Positions 30,551 to 42,835 of a DNA stretch of 64,000 nt are shown piece after piece. The position numbers were made by a program, and so were the translations under genes. The notes under the pieces are model-generated. The model made no database searches, was not told where the DNA came from, and saw nothing but the letters and a program-made list of their open reading frames with translations. Source of the DNA: Aldrovandia affinis (lineage: Eukaryota; Chordata; Actinopteri; Notacanthiformes; Halosauridae); assembly GCA_029706075.1 (NCBI GenBank), contig JAINUG010000052.1, positions 5,499,498-5,563,497 on the forward strand, given 5' to 3'. Numbering within the stretch: the stretch's first letter is position 1; each line of letters begins with the position of its first letter.

Positions 30551-33500
30551 ATTTACTTCATCTTTTATACTAGTTACTATCTACAGACCCCCTGGACCCT
30601 ATGCTGCTTTCCTGTCAGAGTTCTCTGACTTTTTATCAAACCTAGCAGTTATGGCAGATAAAGTTGTGATTATAGGCGACTTTAATATTCATGTTGATAA
30701 TGGAAATGATTCTCTAGTGAAAGATTTTGCTTCTATTCTTGACTCCGTTGGTTTTGTACAAAATGTGTCTGGGCCGACTCATTGTCATCAACATACACTG
30801 GACTTAGCTTTATCCTATGGTATTAGCATTAGCAATCTAGTTGTCTCTCCTCATAATCCTGTGCTCTCTGACCATTTCCTTATTACGTTTGAAATTCATG
30901 CTACCACTGCTATTAGATCAAAACCAGTGTTCTACTTTAGTCGCTCCCTAAATTCCTCTACGATACCTAACTTTGTCAGCCTGTTCCAAGAATCATTTAC
31001 TGTTAATCAGGATCCCACTAGTCTACAATCTATTGATCAGCTGACGGACAATCTAAATTACACCCTGCGCAACACTCTTGATGTTGTTGCGCCTCTCAAA
31101 AAGAAAAAAACTAGCCAAAAGAAGCTTGCACCATGGTATACTGACCACACACGTGCTCTTAAACAAGCTTCTTGCAAATTGGAACGTAAGTGGCGATCAA
31201 CTAAATTAGAAGTATTTTATTCTGCCTGGAAAGACAGTCTGGTACAGTACAAATATGCTCTCTCCTCCGCAAGGTCAACCTATTTGTCTGATCTGAATGA
31301 GCATAATAAGAATAATCCAAAATGTCTTTTTGATACAGTGGCCAAACTGACAAAGAACCAGACTGAAACCAATGCTAAGCCTCCGGCAGCCCATAATAGT
31401 AATGAGTTCATGAACTTTTTCTCTGAGAAGATTGAGAAAATTAGAGATGAAATTACTAAAATGGCACCTTCTGCTGTAGCGGACACTGATCAGAAAGCAC
31501 AGGCTTACCAGGACAGGGGTCCTATGGCTACTCTTGAGTTTTTTAGCGCTCTGGAGTGGACTGAATTTTCTAAATTGGTTATGTCCTCCAAACCATCTAC
31601 TTGCTAATTAGACCCAATCCCAACAAAACTTGCTAAAGAACTTCTTTCTGTTATGGGGCAATCCATGCTAGACATTATTAATCTGTCTCTTTCATCAGGC
31701 TATATGCCAAATTCTCAAAAAGTGGCAGTAATTAAGCCACTTTTAAAGAAACCAAACCTTGACCCAGAAAATCTCAGTAACTACAGGCCAATTTCTAATC
31801 TTTCTTTTCTCTCAACAATTCTAGAGAAAGCTGTAGCTCAGAGACTGACTTCATTCCTGACATCAAATGACATCTATTAAACTTTTCAGTCAGGATTTAG
31901 GCAACACTATAGCACTGAGACTGCTCTTATTAAAGTTGTCAATGACTTACTGATATCAGCTGACCGTGGATGTGTCTCTATTCTTGTGCTCTTGGACTTA
32001 AGTGCTGCGTTTGACACAATAGACCACCAAACTCTTCTGAGCAGACTTGAAAACCTAGTTGGACTGCGTGGACAGGCACTCTCCTGGTTTAAATCCTACC
32101 TGTCAGATAGGTATCAATTTGTGCAGTTAAATGATGAGCCCTCTGCTCTCATCAAGGTGGAATATGGTGTCCCTCAAGGTTCTGTTTTGGGGCCATTATT
32201 GTTCTCCCTTTACATGTTGCCACTTGGTGATGTCATTCGTAAACATGGCGTACATTTTCACTGCTACGCAGATGACACACAATTATACCTATCAATGAAA
32301 CCTGGCGAAGGACAATTCGAACAGTTGGAGGCCTGTTTTAAAGACATAAAAGACTGGATGTCAGATAATTTTCTATTGTTGAATACTGATAAAACAGAGA
32401 TGTTGGTCTTGGGGCCCAAAAACCTCAGAAGAGGGTTATCTGATTTATCTCTTAATCTGGATGGTTGCTCTGTTGCTGCAAGTTTGGTGGTAAAAGACCT
32501 TGGTGTTAATATAGATCCTGGTCTCTCATTTGATAGTCACATCAAAAACATTTCCAGAGTAGCCTTTTTTCACCTGAGGAATATTGCCAAAATTAGGGGC
32601 TTCCTGTCATTAATAGATGCAGAAAATTGGTACATGCCTTTGTTACATCTAGATTACATTATTGCAATGCATTACTGTCTGGCTGTTCCAATACCTCACT
32701 CAGGAGCCTACAACTCGTACAGAATGCTGCTGCAAGGATCCTGACTAGAACAAAGAAATATGAGCACATTAGTCCTGTGTTGGCGTCACTTCACTGGCTT
32801 CCAATAAACTATCGTGTAGACGATAAGGTACTCCTCTTAACTTATAAGGTGTTGCATGGACTTGCACCCTCTTACTTGACGGGTCTACTTGATCCATACA
32901 ATCCCCCACGTTCGCTTCGCTCACAAGATGCAGGCAACTTGGTAGTCCCTAGAATATAAAAATACAGCAGGTGGCAGAGCTTTCTCCTATAGAGCTCCTT
33001 TACTGTGGAACAGTCTACCTGTCTCTGTGAAGGAGTGACAGTCTCAATTTTCAAGTCTAGTTAAAAACACATCTCTTTAGTCTCTCTTATAGTCATTAGG
33101 TGCAGATGTGGAGGGGGCGTAGCAATAGAGCCTTCTGGTGCAATGAGCTATCCTTACTGTCACCAATCATAAGTGATGATCTGCCCCTATCAGGACTGCT
33201 GATGATGTGGTGGGATGGTCTCTGAGTGCCCTCATGGCTGCGTGCTCCCTGTGCCACTCACCTAATTAGTTATGCTGCCCTAGATTACTTCTGCTGGTGC
33301 AAAAGTGTTATCACTACTCTTTCCCCTGATCCGGTGTGATATTTATCATAGTCATAATTGCACCTTTCCTCAACCCCCCACCCCTGCCATGTGTTAGCCG
33401 GATGCCGCTGGCCCAGACCCTAGCTGCTGGTTCCATCCCCCGCCCTGCCCTGGTATCTGGAGGGATGAGGTCCACCCCACCCCTACACTTAGAATGCCCT

Positions 33501-33730
33501 TCCGGTGGTCTGTTAAGCCTCATGAGCCTCAAGGACTATTTGTTTTGTTTTTCTCTGTATCCCACCATTTTCCAGGAGTTCACCTCGACCGCCTTTTAAG
33601 GGGTCAGGGAATAATTTTCCAGTCTCCCACATTTTTGATTCCCTCTGGAAAATGCCAATTGTGAAGCGCTGTGTGACAACCTGTTTGTAAATGGCGCTAT
33701 ACAAAAATAAAGATTGATTGATTGATTGAA
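30551..33730 (+). mobile_element. L2-like LINE copy B, 5'-truncated
   Basis: The copy begins inside the endonuclease domain at about 30556 (ACTATCTACAGACCCCCTGG encodes TIYRPPG) and runs to a tail of GCGCTATACAAAAATAAAG plus (GATT)n at 33713-33728. It is the same family type as copy A but diverged. The 5' truncation point lies directly against the end of the preceding hAT. Confidence 0.9.
30556..33050 (+). pseudogene. LINE copy B endonuclease and reverse transcriptase, nonsense and frameshift damaged
   Basis: The protein nicks DNA and reverse-transcribes in intact relatives. The endonuclease part shows YRPPGPYAAF, VVIIGDFNIHVDNGND (catalytic GDFN) and LSDHFLITF (catalytic DH). The reverse transcriptase shows [47 protein letters not shown] and [15 protein letters not shown], the YxDD box. 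Damage: an in-frame TAA at 31605-31607, another at 31878-31880 where Glu is expected, a frameshift near 32620, and a further break near 32957. The final part (32627-32959) keeps [12 protein letters not shown] and LASLHWLPINYRVDDKVLLL. Apart from these, the frame is continuous from 30651 to 32744. Confidence 0.92.
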
Positions 33731-34068
33731 ATGGACATGTACATCGGCATTCATGCACTCGGCTACTTGCCATTATCTTCATGATTTCACAATGAATAAT
33801 CTATACATGCTCTCCATCTATACCTGCATGACTCACCTCTATCAATCAAGCGATTTGGCATATCAATAAAATGTTCCTTTAAACTTCCTTTACATCTTTA
33901 AACTTCATTATGAAAGAGAGTGTACACAGCCATCTCAGTGTTTCCCTTGCCTGAAATGCCCACATCTCCTTGCCAAGGTAAAAAAATGTATAAGTTAAAT
34001 TTATAATTTATAACGTATAAAACCCCAAACTCAAACTTCTCAAACTCAGCCCTGGGAACCTCCTTTGT
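33731..34068. other. No gene seen
   Basis: Short AT-rich flank between the LINE tail and the V-SINE. Confidence 0.5.
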
Positions 34069-34300
34069 ATACATTTTACATTACATTTTAGGCATTTAGC
34101 AGACGCTCTTATCCAGAGCGACTTACACAGTTCACATTTCTTTACATACAATCCATTTATACAGCTGGATATTTTACTGAAACAATTCAGGTTAAGTACC
34201 TTGCTCAAGGGTACAACGGCAGTGTCCCCACCTGGGAATCAAACCTGCAACCATTACATTACAAGCCCAGTTCCTTAACCATTATGCTAACACTGCCACC
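34069..34300 (-). repeat. V-SINE, minus orientation
   Basis: A tRNA-derived short retroposon with all parts visible. Read on the minus strand, it opens with GGTGGCAGTGTTAGCATAAT and a box A-like TAGCATAATGGTTAAG (34274-34289). A box B-like GGTTTGATTCCC follows (34234-34245), then the conserved central domain with CCCTTGAGCAAGGTACTTAA near 34195-34213. The 3' part CGCTCTGGATAAGAGCGTCT ends with an ATGTAATGTAAAATGTA tail. The 3' part matches the LINE tail at 51.57-51.63 kb, the presumed source of its retrotransposition machinery. From memory this is the DANA/Mermaid-type V-SINE superfamily. Confidence 0.88.
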
Positions 34301-35619
34301 CATGTTGTATGTTGGTTATTGTTACAGCCAATCTCTTGATCAATTACTGTTGTTGAAAACGGATGTTTAAGTTCCACCTTGATTTTTTTTCATTAAACTT
34401 TCCTTAAGCAATCAGATTTGGCATGTTGGCTTCATTGAACGCTTCCACAAATGGTTTAGTTTCAGTGACCAGGGGCCTCATTTATAAAAAAGTTGCGTAG
34501 AAACCATCCTACATTTGGAGCCCTATTTTCGTGCCGACGCTAAGCGGCATTATGCCCTAGCGCAGGCAAATTGCCAGTTTCGTCTGTCACAAACGGAATA
34601 TTTCCCGTCTCCGCCGAGTTTGGCAATTTCGTGGTATGCAGTGAAGGCGATTGTGCGACTATGGGTTGGGCAGCGCAATTGTGTGTGACAATGAAAACAG
34701 TCGGGCGCTATGCAAGTTTGGTGTCAAATAATGAGTTTGCGTTAACGTCCAACTAGACCACCTCTTAGCGCAAACGCTGGCGCTCTGTGCAATTTGGTGA
34801 CTTTATTGATGCGCACATTATCTGAAATCACATGACAATGTTTTGTTTATATTGTTAATTTTCCTCCACGTTGAGGCAAGTCGTCCAATCCATGGGTAAC
34901 TTGCAAGAGTAATCAATTAAGCTAAAAACTAGTTCACCACAGCTTGTGGTTATTCAATGCACGGACATGAAAGACTGAAGCCTGCAGGTCATCCATCGCT
35001 ACTGTTCAGTAAGATACACCTGTTAAATAAATATATGTTTGTATGCACATTGTTTTTCTTATGTGAAAGGGTTTTATTCTTTCTATTTGCACTACAGAAA
35101 ATGGAGTACATAATTGGATGCCGAAGGCAATACTGTGAGCGATACCCTGGGTTTGGTACCCGGTGTTGGCCAGACGGCTATCAGTTCAGCTGTACATGCA
35201 GTTTCTTCTGCATGACAAACATAAATGAAACAGGCCTAGTTGCAGTTGTGAGTTTGTTATTTATTGCTTTCCATTTAACAATTACATTAAGTTAGAAGAA
35301 AATAAACGTTGTTTTTTAAGTTGGAAAGCCTACAAATATGGAAAAAAAGAGATGGTAAAATAAAAAACTTTCTTTTAACAATGTAGGTCTCAAAATATAA
35401 ACTCAAATCATGAAAATAACAAATTAATGTGCACCTTGTTTTCCCCTTCCTCCACTACGTTGCGCGCGGTTAGAGGTAGCGGGCGGCATTGAACCGCTTC
35501 CTACATTGGACTGCAGTTCTCAGCGGACCTCCTGCAGAGAATTTTAAACAAAACTACAATCATATGAAAGAGGAATTTTGTTCTAAATATTAGAAAATAT
35601 ATGGGTTTTGTCTTGAACT
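34301..35619. other. Possible Harbinger-like left end; unidentified frame
   Basis: GGGGCCTCATTTATAAAAAA at 34471-34490 has the form of a Harbinger-type terminus. I did not find the opposite end, which may have been lost to the Tc1 scrap that follows. A 112-codon frame (34957-35295), with a hydrophobic first half and a Cys-rich middle (GCRRQYCERYPGFGTRC), is not recognised. The DNA near 35455-35540 is locally GC-rich. Confidence 0.4.
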
Positions 35620-36000
35620 ATATTGGAGGGATGCAACACCATTCTTCCACGAGAAATTCCATTATTTGGTGTTCTGTCTCAGGCGCCGCTCCAGAACCTG
35701 CCATAAATGAGGTGTTCAATTGGGGTCAGATCTGGTGACTGAGACAACCACAGCATATTGTTTTCATGCTAAACCATTCAGTGACCACTCGTGCACTGTG
35801 GATTGGGCATTGTCATTCTGGAAGAGACCACTCGCACCAGGATAGAAATGCTTCATCATAGGATGATGGTGATCACTCAGAATGGCTTTGTATTTATTGG
35901 CATTTACCTTTCCCTCTAAGGGGTTGAGTGGACCTAAACTACACCAGGAAAATGCACCCTACACTATAACAGAGCTGACTAAGCCCTTCATTCCTTTATT
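35620..36000 (-). pseudogene. Tc1-type transposase fragment
   Basis: On the minus strand, decayed pieces of the catalytic half of a Tc1 transposase can be read in order. HPMMKHFYPG is followed by LFQNDNAQSTVHEW, equivalent to the second catalytic Asp block. Then comes a SPDLTPIEHL-like block in a shifted frame. No terminal inverted repeats were found on either side, so only a scrap about 380 bp long remains. Stops and shifts are frequent. Confidence 0.7.
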
Positions 36001-36818
36001 TTGGTAGTTACTGCTATGTCTGTGTGAGGATGGCACCTCACGCGATACTAGGCGACGAAATCACCCAGTGGGCGTTCACCACGCTTGAATGGCTTCCTCA
36101 AAAATGCTTCCGACGTGCTCACAAAATTTTTGCATGGTAAACGAATAGTTCATCATAGATTTTGAGAATCTTTATTATAAATATTAGTTGGCTAGCAGTA
36201 TTGTTTCCTTCAATCATGAACCGCAACCTCAAACTCAGAAGGCTTTTTACAATTGCGGCCATTTACTTGCGCTGGAAACGGCTTGCAATTTGTCTCCGGT
36301 ACGTACCCATGTGATAAAAAATTGCCTTTTAACCAACACAAACATTAAATAAGATGTATGTAGGCCATATAAGTTTAGCTAGCTATAAATATTTATGCTT
36401 TTAGGATTAAATAACGTATGGCGGTACTGCAGACCGCTGTTATCAGTTTCTCCTCATTCATGTTGAAGTGTCGGAACTAGGAACAAAATTTCGGTGTTGT
36501 GTTGGTTTCCGCGTGGAGAGGTAAAAAGAGCAAGACATGAATTTGATTGGCTCTTACCGGGCGACATCACCCGAAAGTTCCGAATTTTCATAAATCGGCC
36601 AATCGGTCAAGCACCGGAAGTCGCTCACTCTCATAGAGAATCAATGCATTTCCGGCAGCTCGTCGCCGAATCGCCCCCTGTTAGAATGCGGGGTCAAAGT
36701 CAGGGTTCAGCAGCAAAGACTCTCCACACAGCGCCCCCTTCAGGTCACAAAATGCCGAGTTGCACTTAGGAGTCCATCTCACCTTATTGCTACCAGTGTT
36801 CTTGGTCAGCTCTGTAGA
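36001..36818. other. No gene; possible unidentified repeat ends
   Basis: GGCGACGAAATCACCC near 36051-36066 and CGTCGCCGAATCGCCCCC near 36661-36679 look roughly like reversed partners (GGCGACGA in both when one strand is reversed). They could be ends of a DNA element of about 0.65 kb. I could not confirm them with a target duplication. Confidence 0.35.
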
Positions 36819-37050
36819 CTACGGGAGAAGAAGGCACAGGGGTGGAGCTTGTTGTCCAGAGCCGACCACTGTGACAGCACGGACCCGACACCTATGTCTG
36901 AGGCATCGACCTCTACCATGAAGGGAAGGGAAGGATCGTGGCCGAGGTGAAACTCTGCTTTAGTGTGGCGAATGCTTCTTCAGCCAGGAGAGTCCAGTGT
37001 CCAGTGACCCTTGGTCAAAGCAGTGAGGGGGCCGACGGTGGACCCTAATG
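36819..37050 (-). pseudogene. Ty3/Gypsy pol scrap (end of RT into RNase H), inverted relative to the 44-kb copy
   Basis: Read on the minus strand, this is nearly the same sequence as 44005-44226: CTCACTGCTTTGACCAAGGG, TGGCTGAAGAAGCATTCGCC, then GTCGATGCCTCAGACATAGG and CTGGACAACAAGCTCCACCC. Over about 190 aligned bases I count only a few substitutions, plus one replacement where the 44-kb copy has TCTGCCAGACAGATTTCACT and this has a shorter stretch. Both copies carry the same CCCTTCCCTTCATGGTAG junction that breaks the frame. Confidence 0.88.
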
Positions 37051-39288
37051 GAAAACATCTTAAAGCAGTGAGGCCCTGTTTTTGCACCACTCAGTTAGTG
37101 ACAGTTTACAGAACCCACATCTCCTGTAGGGGCTGAGCTGGAGAATGGGTGAGTCTGGACTAGTAGATATTACTCAAGCATTTCTCACACTTGAAAGAGA
37201 AGCAAGATTACATCCAAAATCAAATCAGGAGCTCAAGCACAGGCAGAATACAGTATATACATAGAGGCCTATGAGGAACACAGCGTACCAAGTATACAAA
37301 CACTGTAACCCACACTTGGTAGGAAGAAAATGCACCTTACAAAACCTTAAAAAATAAATGAAATGTCACTTGTTTTGTATTGTACCCATGAGCTCAACCA
37401 CAGAGACGGTGCCTTGAGACCCTTCTCACTGGAGGTTTTCAAGGTGTAAGTACCCTGCAATACATGCTTATTAGAACATATTAGAACTTGTTAAAGATGA
37501 AAGACCAATTAATTATGTAACCTAAGGCTTGGTTCCTGTGGCCAGATTGTGGCTGGGGTGATATATCAAAACAAATAAAAACAGATAACTTGCTAACCTG
37601 CAATAGTTTACTACTAATTTTATGCTTTGCCATGGTTTGCCCAGGGTTATTCAAACAAAGCCTAATGTGGTAATACATTATTTTTTTCATAGGAAGATTG
37701 AAAAAGACTTCCTCTAAAACTCACATTAAAACTCATACACTGAAAACATTTTGGTGAAAGAATTGATAGAGCAAATTCAAGTACAGTGTATGTTTATGCA
37801 GTAATTATTATTTTTTCACCTTTAGAACAGATTAAAGATTGAAGCAGCAAAATACAAGGTATTACAAAATGATGTCAGACAAATGTTTCATTGTTTTATT
37901 TATTTGTTTTTAATGAATGTAAAGTCTTACAAGTGCACTCCAGGGCTCCAGGAATGCCTCTTGAACCACATGTAAAGGGCCTATAGGGCAGTTGGCTATT
38001 TGGGGGCAGTGCTATATGTTACACTGTATGTGCTCCCCTATAAAACAGTGTTTCCAGAAGGTTTTATAAATTCAGTGAAATGATAATGATTTCAGAACAA
38101 ATGTATTGCTTGTTAACTTACAACATATGCATCAATGGAAACAATGGCAATCATTTAGAATTCCAGATTAGTACAGAGTGAGCGCATACATTCACTGAAA
38201 AATACATATTTCAATATACATATAAATCCAATATATATGCTGTCTGGATGCCTTTTACACATGTGGTCAGGGGGAGAATATTATTTGATATAAAATTAAA
38301 AAAGGGAACAAAACGTTCTATTAGTATGAGTGTCACGCCAGGGGCTGCAAAATAACAACCTAAAATATATACAACTCGGAAGAGAAAATCTTCCATCAGA
38401 TTTCCTTAGCCATGAGGTCATAAGTCTAACGTTGAGCTAAATTCCTTTCATAATCAATGTAGATACACACTTCCTATATCTAAGGCACTGAGCTGTGATA
38501 TGAAGGTGGTTCACTGCTCCAGAAAGAGATTATTCACTGTAGCAATATGGATGATTTTGGACCTATTACAACTTTTGTAACACATATGTATTATGTCCCA
38601 AAAACATTCATGTAAATGGGTGGGACCGATGCATGTCTTCCCATCTGCTGTTGTAATAACAACCAAGATAGTTATCAACAGTATTTTTCCACAGAGATAG
38701 CAGTTCATTTACAATCCCCAGAGAAGCCTAGCAGGTATTGCCTGTGCAAGACACAGACAGCACAGTGGATCATGAAGTCACAGCTGAAACAGTGTTAGTC
38801 AAGCAGGGAGCCACAAAAGCTAAAAACTAGGAAGAAGGTCTAGTTATAGGATCAGTCTTTTTATTTGTATTCTTTTTGTTTGTATACAAAGGTAATTGAA
38901 CCTTACATTTTACTTGCAAAAAAATAAGTGTTGTACTTTGGTGAGTTCAGCAATCACCCACATTAGTTAAGGATAAGTTGATATTGATATTGATATTGAT
39001 ATTGCTGATGTTAAGGACAAAGTTTGATTGAGTGTAATTTTATGTCCGGAAAAAAAATCTTACAGTACAAAGTAGCTTTAAGTTGACACGCATGACAAAC
39101 CGTAGAATAGTTGCTTCCCAGTGACAGGGCTGGAGACAGCTGAGCTATACTTATTATATATTACTATAAAATGATAGGGTTGAAAATAATTATGTTAATC
39201 TATTCTCAAAAAAACTTGATCAAAACATCAAAGTACAGTTCTAGTTATATTTCTAGTGGGTGCAAAAAAAAAAAAACATAAGCAAAAT
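37051..39288. other. Intergenic, no gene seen
   Basis: AT-rich. Includes a (GATATT)n hexanucleotide microsatellite at about 38978-39004. The end is the 3' flank of the third OR. Frames at 37481-37690, 38511-38708 and 38616-38798 have no recognised similarity. Confidence 0.5.
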
Positions 39289-40230
39289 TTAAGATGGAAA
39301 CACCATTTTTCGGAATGGCACCATCATTCTCTGTCGGATTTCCTTTGTCTTAAGGCCATATATTATTGGGTTCAGAGTAGGGGGAAATATGAAGTTGGAA
39401 ACGCCTATCATCCTCCTTAAATGAGGAGGAAGGTGCTTAAAACGGTATGAGATAATTGTAAAAAGCCCCAAACACTCCACAATGAGAAAGACGGTTAAAT
39501 GAGTTGCACAGGTCTGCACTGCTTTGCTCTTTGTGTCAGAGTGTTTGCTTTTAAAACACGCAACCAGAATCTGGAGGTAGGTGTAGACAATCATACCTAG
39601 TCCAAATATCTGTATGCCGACTGTAATGAACAGTCCGTAAATGTTGTTGATGGTGGTGTTGTGACAGACCAGTGAGAGCAGAGATGGGTTATCGCAGTAA
39701 GAATGTGGCATTAAATACCTGCATCGAGGCAACCGGAGGAGGAGAAAGAACAGAATGCCAATCAAAAGCAAGACCACCAGCCACATCAATGCAATAATTT
39801 TTATAATGTGCCCATTAGTCATTGTGGTGTTGTACTTCAGCGGGTTGCATATTGCGATGTACCTGTCATACGCCATGGCAGCAAGGATCAACACACTGGC
39901 TGCTGCATAGATGTGGATGAAAAATGCCTGAGTAATGCAGTTTGAGACCTCTATGTGCCTGGTGTCCAGCAAGATCTCCTTGATGAGCTGTGGGAAGAGG
40001 GCTGAGGAGCCAATGAGGTCATTGATGGGTAGGTTGAAGAGCAGACAGTACATCGGCTGGTGGAGGCTCTTATTCATGATAATGGTGACCATCAGGAAAA
40101 GGTTACAGAAGAGAATTACCAGGTAACTCAAGATGGCAAATAGAAAAGCTACATATGCCCCTTCTGGATGTAGGTCAAAGCCTTGCAGTCTCAGAAGAGA
40201 TGATGCATTCGAGGAAAAGTTATCCATCAT
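39289..40230 (-). CDS. Olfactory (odorant) receptor 3, intact single exon
   Basis: A 313-residue odorant receptor without breaks. Hallmarks: glycosylation sites NFS (4-6) and NAS (8-10), CN in TM1 (42-43) where GN is usual, LHQPMY (56-61), Cys98, MAYDRYIAICNPLKY (119-133), second-loop cysteines 170, 179 and 189, KAVQTCATHL before TM6 (236-245) and PTLNPIIYGLKTKEIRQRMM in TM7 and the tail. The TM5 signature is YTY (216-218) rather than SY. It starts with two Met codons; either would serve. It lies between two inverted Gypsy scraps (36.8-37.05 and 44.0-44.2 kb). The function is odorant detection in olfactory cilia; the ligand is unknown. It is clearly diverged from receptors 1 and 2. Confidence 0.95.
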   Translation of the reverse strand: MMDNFSSNASSLLRLQGFDLHPEGAYVAFLFAILSYLVILFCNLFLMVTIIMNKSLHQPMYCLLFNLPINDLIGSSALFPQLIKEILLDTRHIEVSNCITQAFFIHIYAAASVLILAAMAYDRYIAICNPLKYNTTMTNGHIIKIIALMWLVVLLLIGILFFLLLRLPRCRYLMPHSYCDNPSLLSLVCHNTTINNIYGLFITVGIQIFGLGMIVYTYLQILVACFKSKHSDTKSKAVQTCATHLTVFLIVECLGLFTIISYRFKHLPPHLRRMIGVSNFIFPPTLNPIIYGLKTKEIRQRMMVPFRKMVFPS

Positions 40231-42293
40231 CGCGTTTTCACTAGTTTACGCCTTTGTTAAAGATCTGAATTTTTTTCCGCTGAGCAACAAAACTGTTTAT
40301 GTAAAAACTCAGATCAATTTGAACTGAGAACAAAAAAAAATTGGGGCACAAGCACACTCTTCCAGAACAACTCAGTATTATGCATCATACTCGCTGCTCT
40401 TCTCCTGCTTGGCATCTGGCTCCTGGTACCCAGTCAGACTTATATACTGTACAATCCCCTCAGCAGATAAACCGCTACACCTTCTATAGTCCCCTCGAGA
40501 TTGCTATTACTTGATATCCAAGTTAGATGATGAGAAGGACCTTGTGGTTTTTAGTCTCATGTGGGCACAAGGATTTAAAAACAGAAAAAACACATTTGAG
40601 TTAATGTGAGGAGGGTAAATAATAGTGACATTGATCAGATGAGAGAAAAACAATTAAAGAAGAAAGGCATGCTGCACTGTATGAGGAGTGGTAGCCACTG
40701 GGAATGCTCAATATACCTTGGTGTTAGCTGACAATGTCACACTGTGTGACTCACTGTGAGGCTTTTTTCAATCACGCTGTTTCCATTATGATGTCCACAT
40801 GATGAAATCAGGACATTTGATACTCAAATTTGTTTGTCCTAAATCACTGCTGAATTAGATGCTACAGCAGTCAGCAAGATGCTGCAGCGATTGTGCAGTG
40901 TTTAAATAATGGTTGCACAGTATTTACATTCAAAATAAAGTCTCATCTTTATGCTGTTCCAGCACCAATGTAGATGAAAATGTATTTCCGAGACTATCAT
41001 TATAGGACCGAGACTATCATGTGAGAAAAGTGAAAATCAACTACTAATCAAACTAAATCAAACTAAAAAATCTTTAGAAAACTACATAAATAAATCACTA
41101 AGTGAAAATAATTTTGTATTCACATTTGCATTTTGTAAGACATATTTTTGAGCACTTCTACAGGCTCTTTACAGTGTTATACAGTTTCTCACCAAATTAG
41201 AATAAGCAAGGGGCACTTTATTTTAACCATGCTAGAAACTAGAAGTCATAGCAACACACAAAGCGATTGTTTAGAGCCATTATTTAGAGCCAAAATGGCA
41301 ATGACCAGCAGCCGCCTGAAGCACTGTTATGACAACCGCATTACACACGTCTTCCTGTCAATGATATTGACTGACGTGGCGATCAGAACAGAGCAGCTAA
41401 ATAACATTTTTAGCACTTATTCACAGTAAATATGCAGCATTCGATATGTACATGTGGGCAGTGTTGGCAACACATTTTCATGCAAATTGGCTAAAGGCTC
41501 GATTTATTGCTAAAAGGGGCTGGACGACATTGTGACGTTATTATGTGATTATATAAATCACATAGGTAAATTGCATGATAAAGTCGATTACACAATGATG
41601 TAACCATTTGTTGTGATCATAGAGTACAACACAAGTGTTACATTATTATTATCATTAATTATTATCATATTAATTATAATAATAATAAAGTATTCCATCC
41701 ACGGTAATGTTTGCTACAATTGTAATTATTTTATATTCATATTTGATTAGTTATATTCACAGTAAGGATGCTAATATTAAGAAATGTCCTTGATCGATCG
41801 TCACCTATGTTAACAAACTATTAATCAATTAATCTTTTTTTTAAAACAGCAAAATGTAGCGTATGACAGAGAATACAAAACGCATGTTTTATTCAAACTT
41901 TTGAAACACGGGCCTATTTTAACAGCATAAAACAATAAGAATTATGAAGGAAATGAAACACCATTCAGTAGGCCTAACAACAAAAACAATATTCCTTTTG
42001 TCCGACAGCAGAGGCTTGGCAACTTAAAAAAAAAAATGTCCCCAAAATTCTGAGAAATGCAGAAGTAACTTTAGCGAAGTTTAGCTAATTCAAGAGACCA
42101 AGGCGGAGGTAACGTTAGGCTATACAAAATATAACAAAAATGTTTTGTCGTTGTAAATTGTTTCTTTTGTGAAGATATATTTAATAAAATCAACAAGGTT
42201 TTCACTTTTGTTTCAAAGCAATATTATTACACTCACTAGAGTTTTTGCTATTGGATAACTCTGTTATTGTGCTGTGATACATACAGTACCAGT
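40231..42293. other. Upstream flank and intergenic, no gene seen
   Basis: AT-rich, with an ATT/AAT-rich stretch at about 41641-41690. The frame at 41148-41429 (93 codons) has no recognised similarity. Confidence 0.5.
40439..40446 (-). promoter_or_regulatory. Possible TATA box upstream of OR 3
   Basis: On the minus strand the sequence is TATATAAG, about 210 bp upstream of the start codon of the third OR. The position and spelling fit a core promoter, but OR genes often use TATA-less starts and upstream exons, so this is a weak call. Confidence 0.25.
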
Positions 42294-42835
42294 CAAAAGT
42301 TTGAGTACACCTTCCATCTGGACTACCGCTAAGCGGGCACTCCTTCATTCTTGAGCAAGATAACGACCCAAAACACACCTTGAAGTTGTGCAAGAACTAT
42401 CTGGTGAAGGGGGAACGTGAAGGACAACTCAAACTAAGGACCTGGCCTGCCCAGTGCCCAGACCTCAATCCCATAGAACTTGTATGGGATGAACTGGACA
42501 GAACAGTCAAAGCAAAGCAACCCACAAGTGCCTCAGGGAATTGCTGCAGGAGAGCTGGGAAGACATGTCGGGTGATTTCCTGCTGAAACTTATTAACCGA
42601 ATGCCCCGTGTTTGTGAGGCTGTTATCACAGTAAAGGGTGGCTATTTTGAGGAATCCAAGATTCAATTTTCAATTAAATTTGATTGAACATTGCTTTGAT
42701 GTTCCTTTTGTTTATCGTTACATGTGTTTTTTGTAATTTTCAAGTATTTAAAGAAACTTATATGGTGTAAAACATTGTCCATTATGATATAAACCTAGTT
42801 TCCAGCAGGTGTACTCAAACTTTTGACTGGTACTG
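42294..42835 (+). mobile_element. Tc1-type deletion derivative with perfect ends
   Basis: The two ends are perfect inverted repeats over 28 bp (starting CAGTACCAGTCAAAAGTTTG), each beside a TA (42292-42293 and 42836-42837). At 542 bp it keeps only the 3' part of the transposase gene. The ends resemble those of the 60-kb Tc1, so the two belong to related families. Confidence 0.93.
42345..42660 (+). pseudogene. Tc1 transposase C-terminal part
   Basis: In one frame KITTQNTP-like sequence precedes the Met at 42380. The frame there gives LCKNYLVKGEREGQLKLRTW, then PAQCPDLNPIELVWDELDR, the third catalytic block, and AKQPTSA. After a frame change near 42540 the sequence GCYHSKGWLF-type residues correspond to the VISAKGG end. 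The DNA-binding domain and the first catalytic region are deleted. Matching blocks occur in the 60-kb copy (ICQNYLRRKE.. and ELVWDELDRR). Confidence 0.82.

Noticed and set aside
34234-34300. tRNA-like sequence on the minus strand
   Set aside because: Boxes A and B are present, but the following V-SINE central domain and LINE-type tail show that it is a SINE head, not a tRNA gene.
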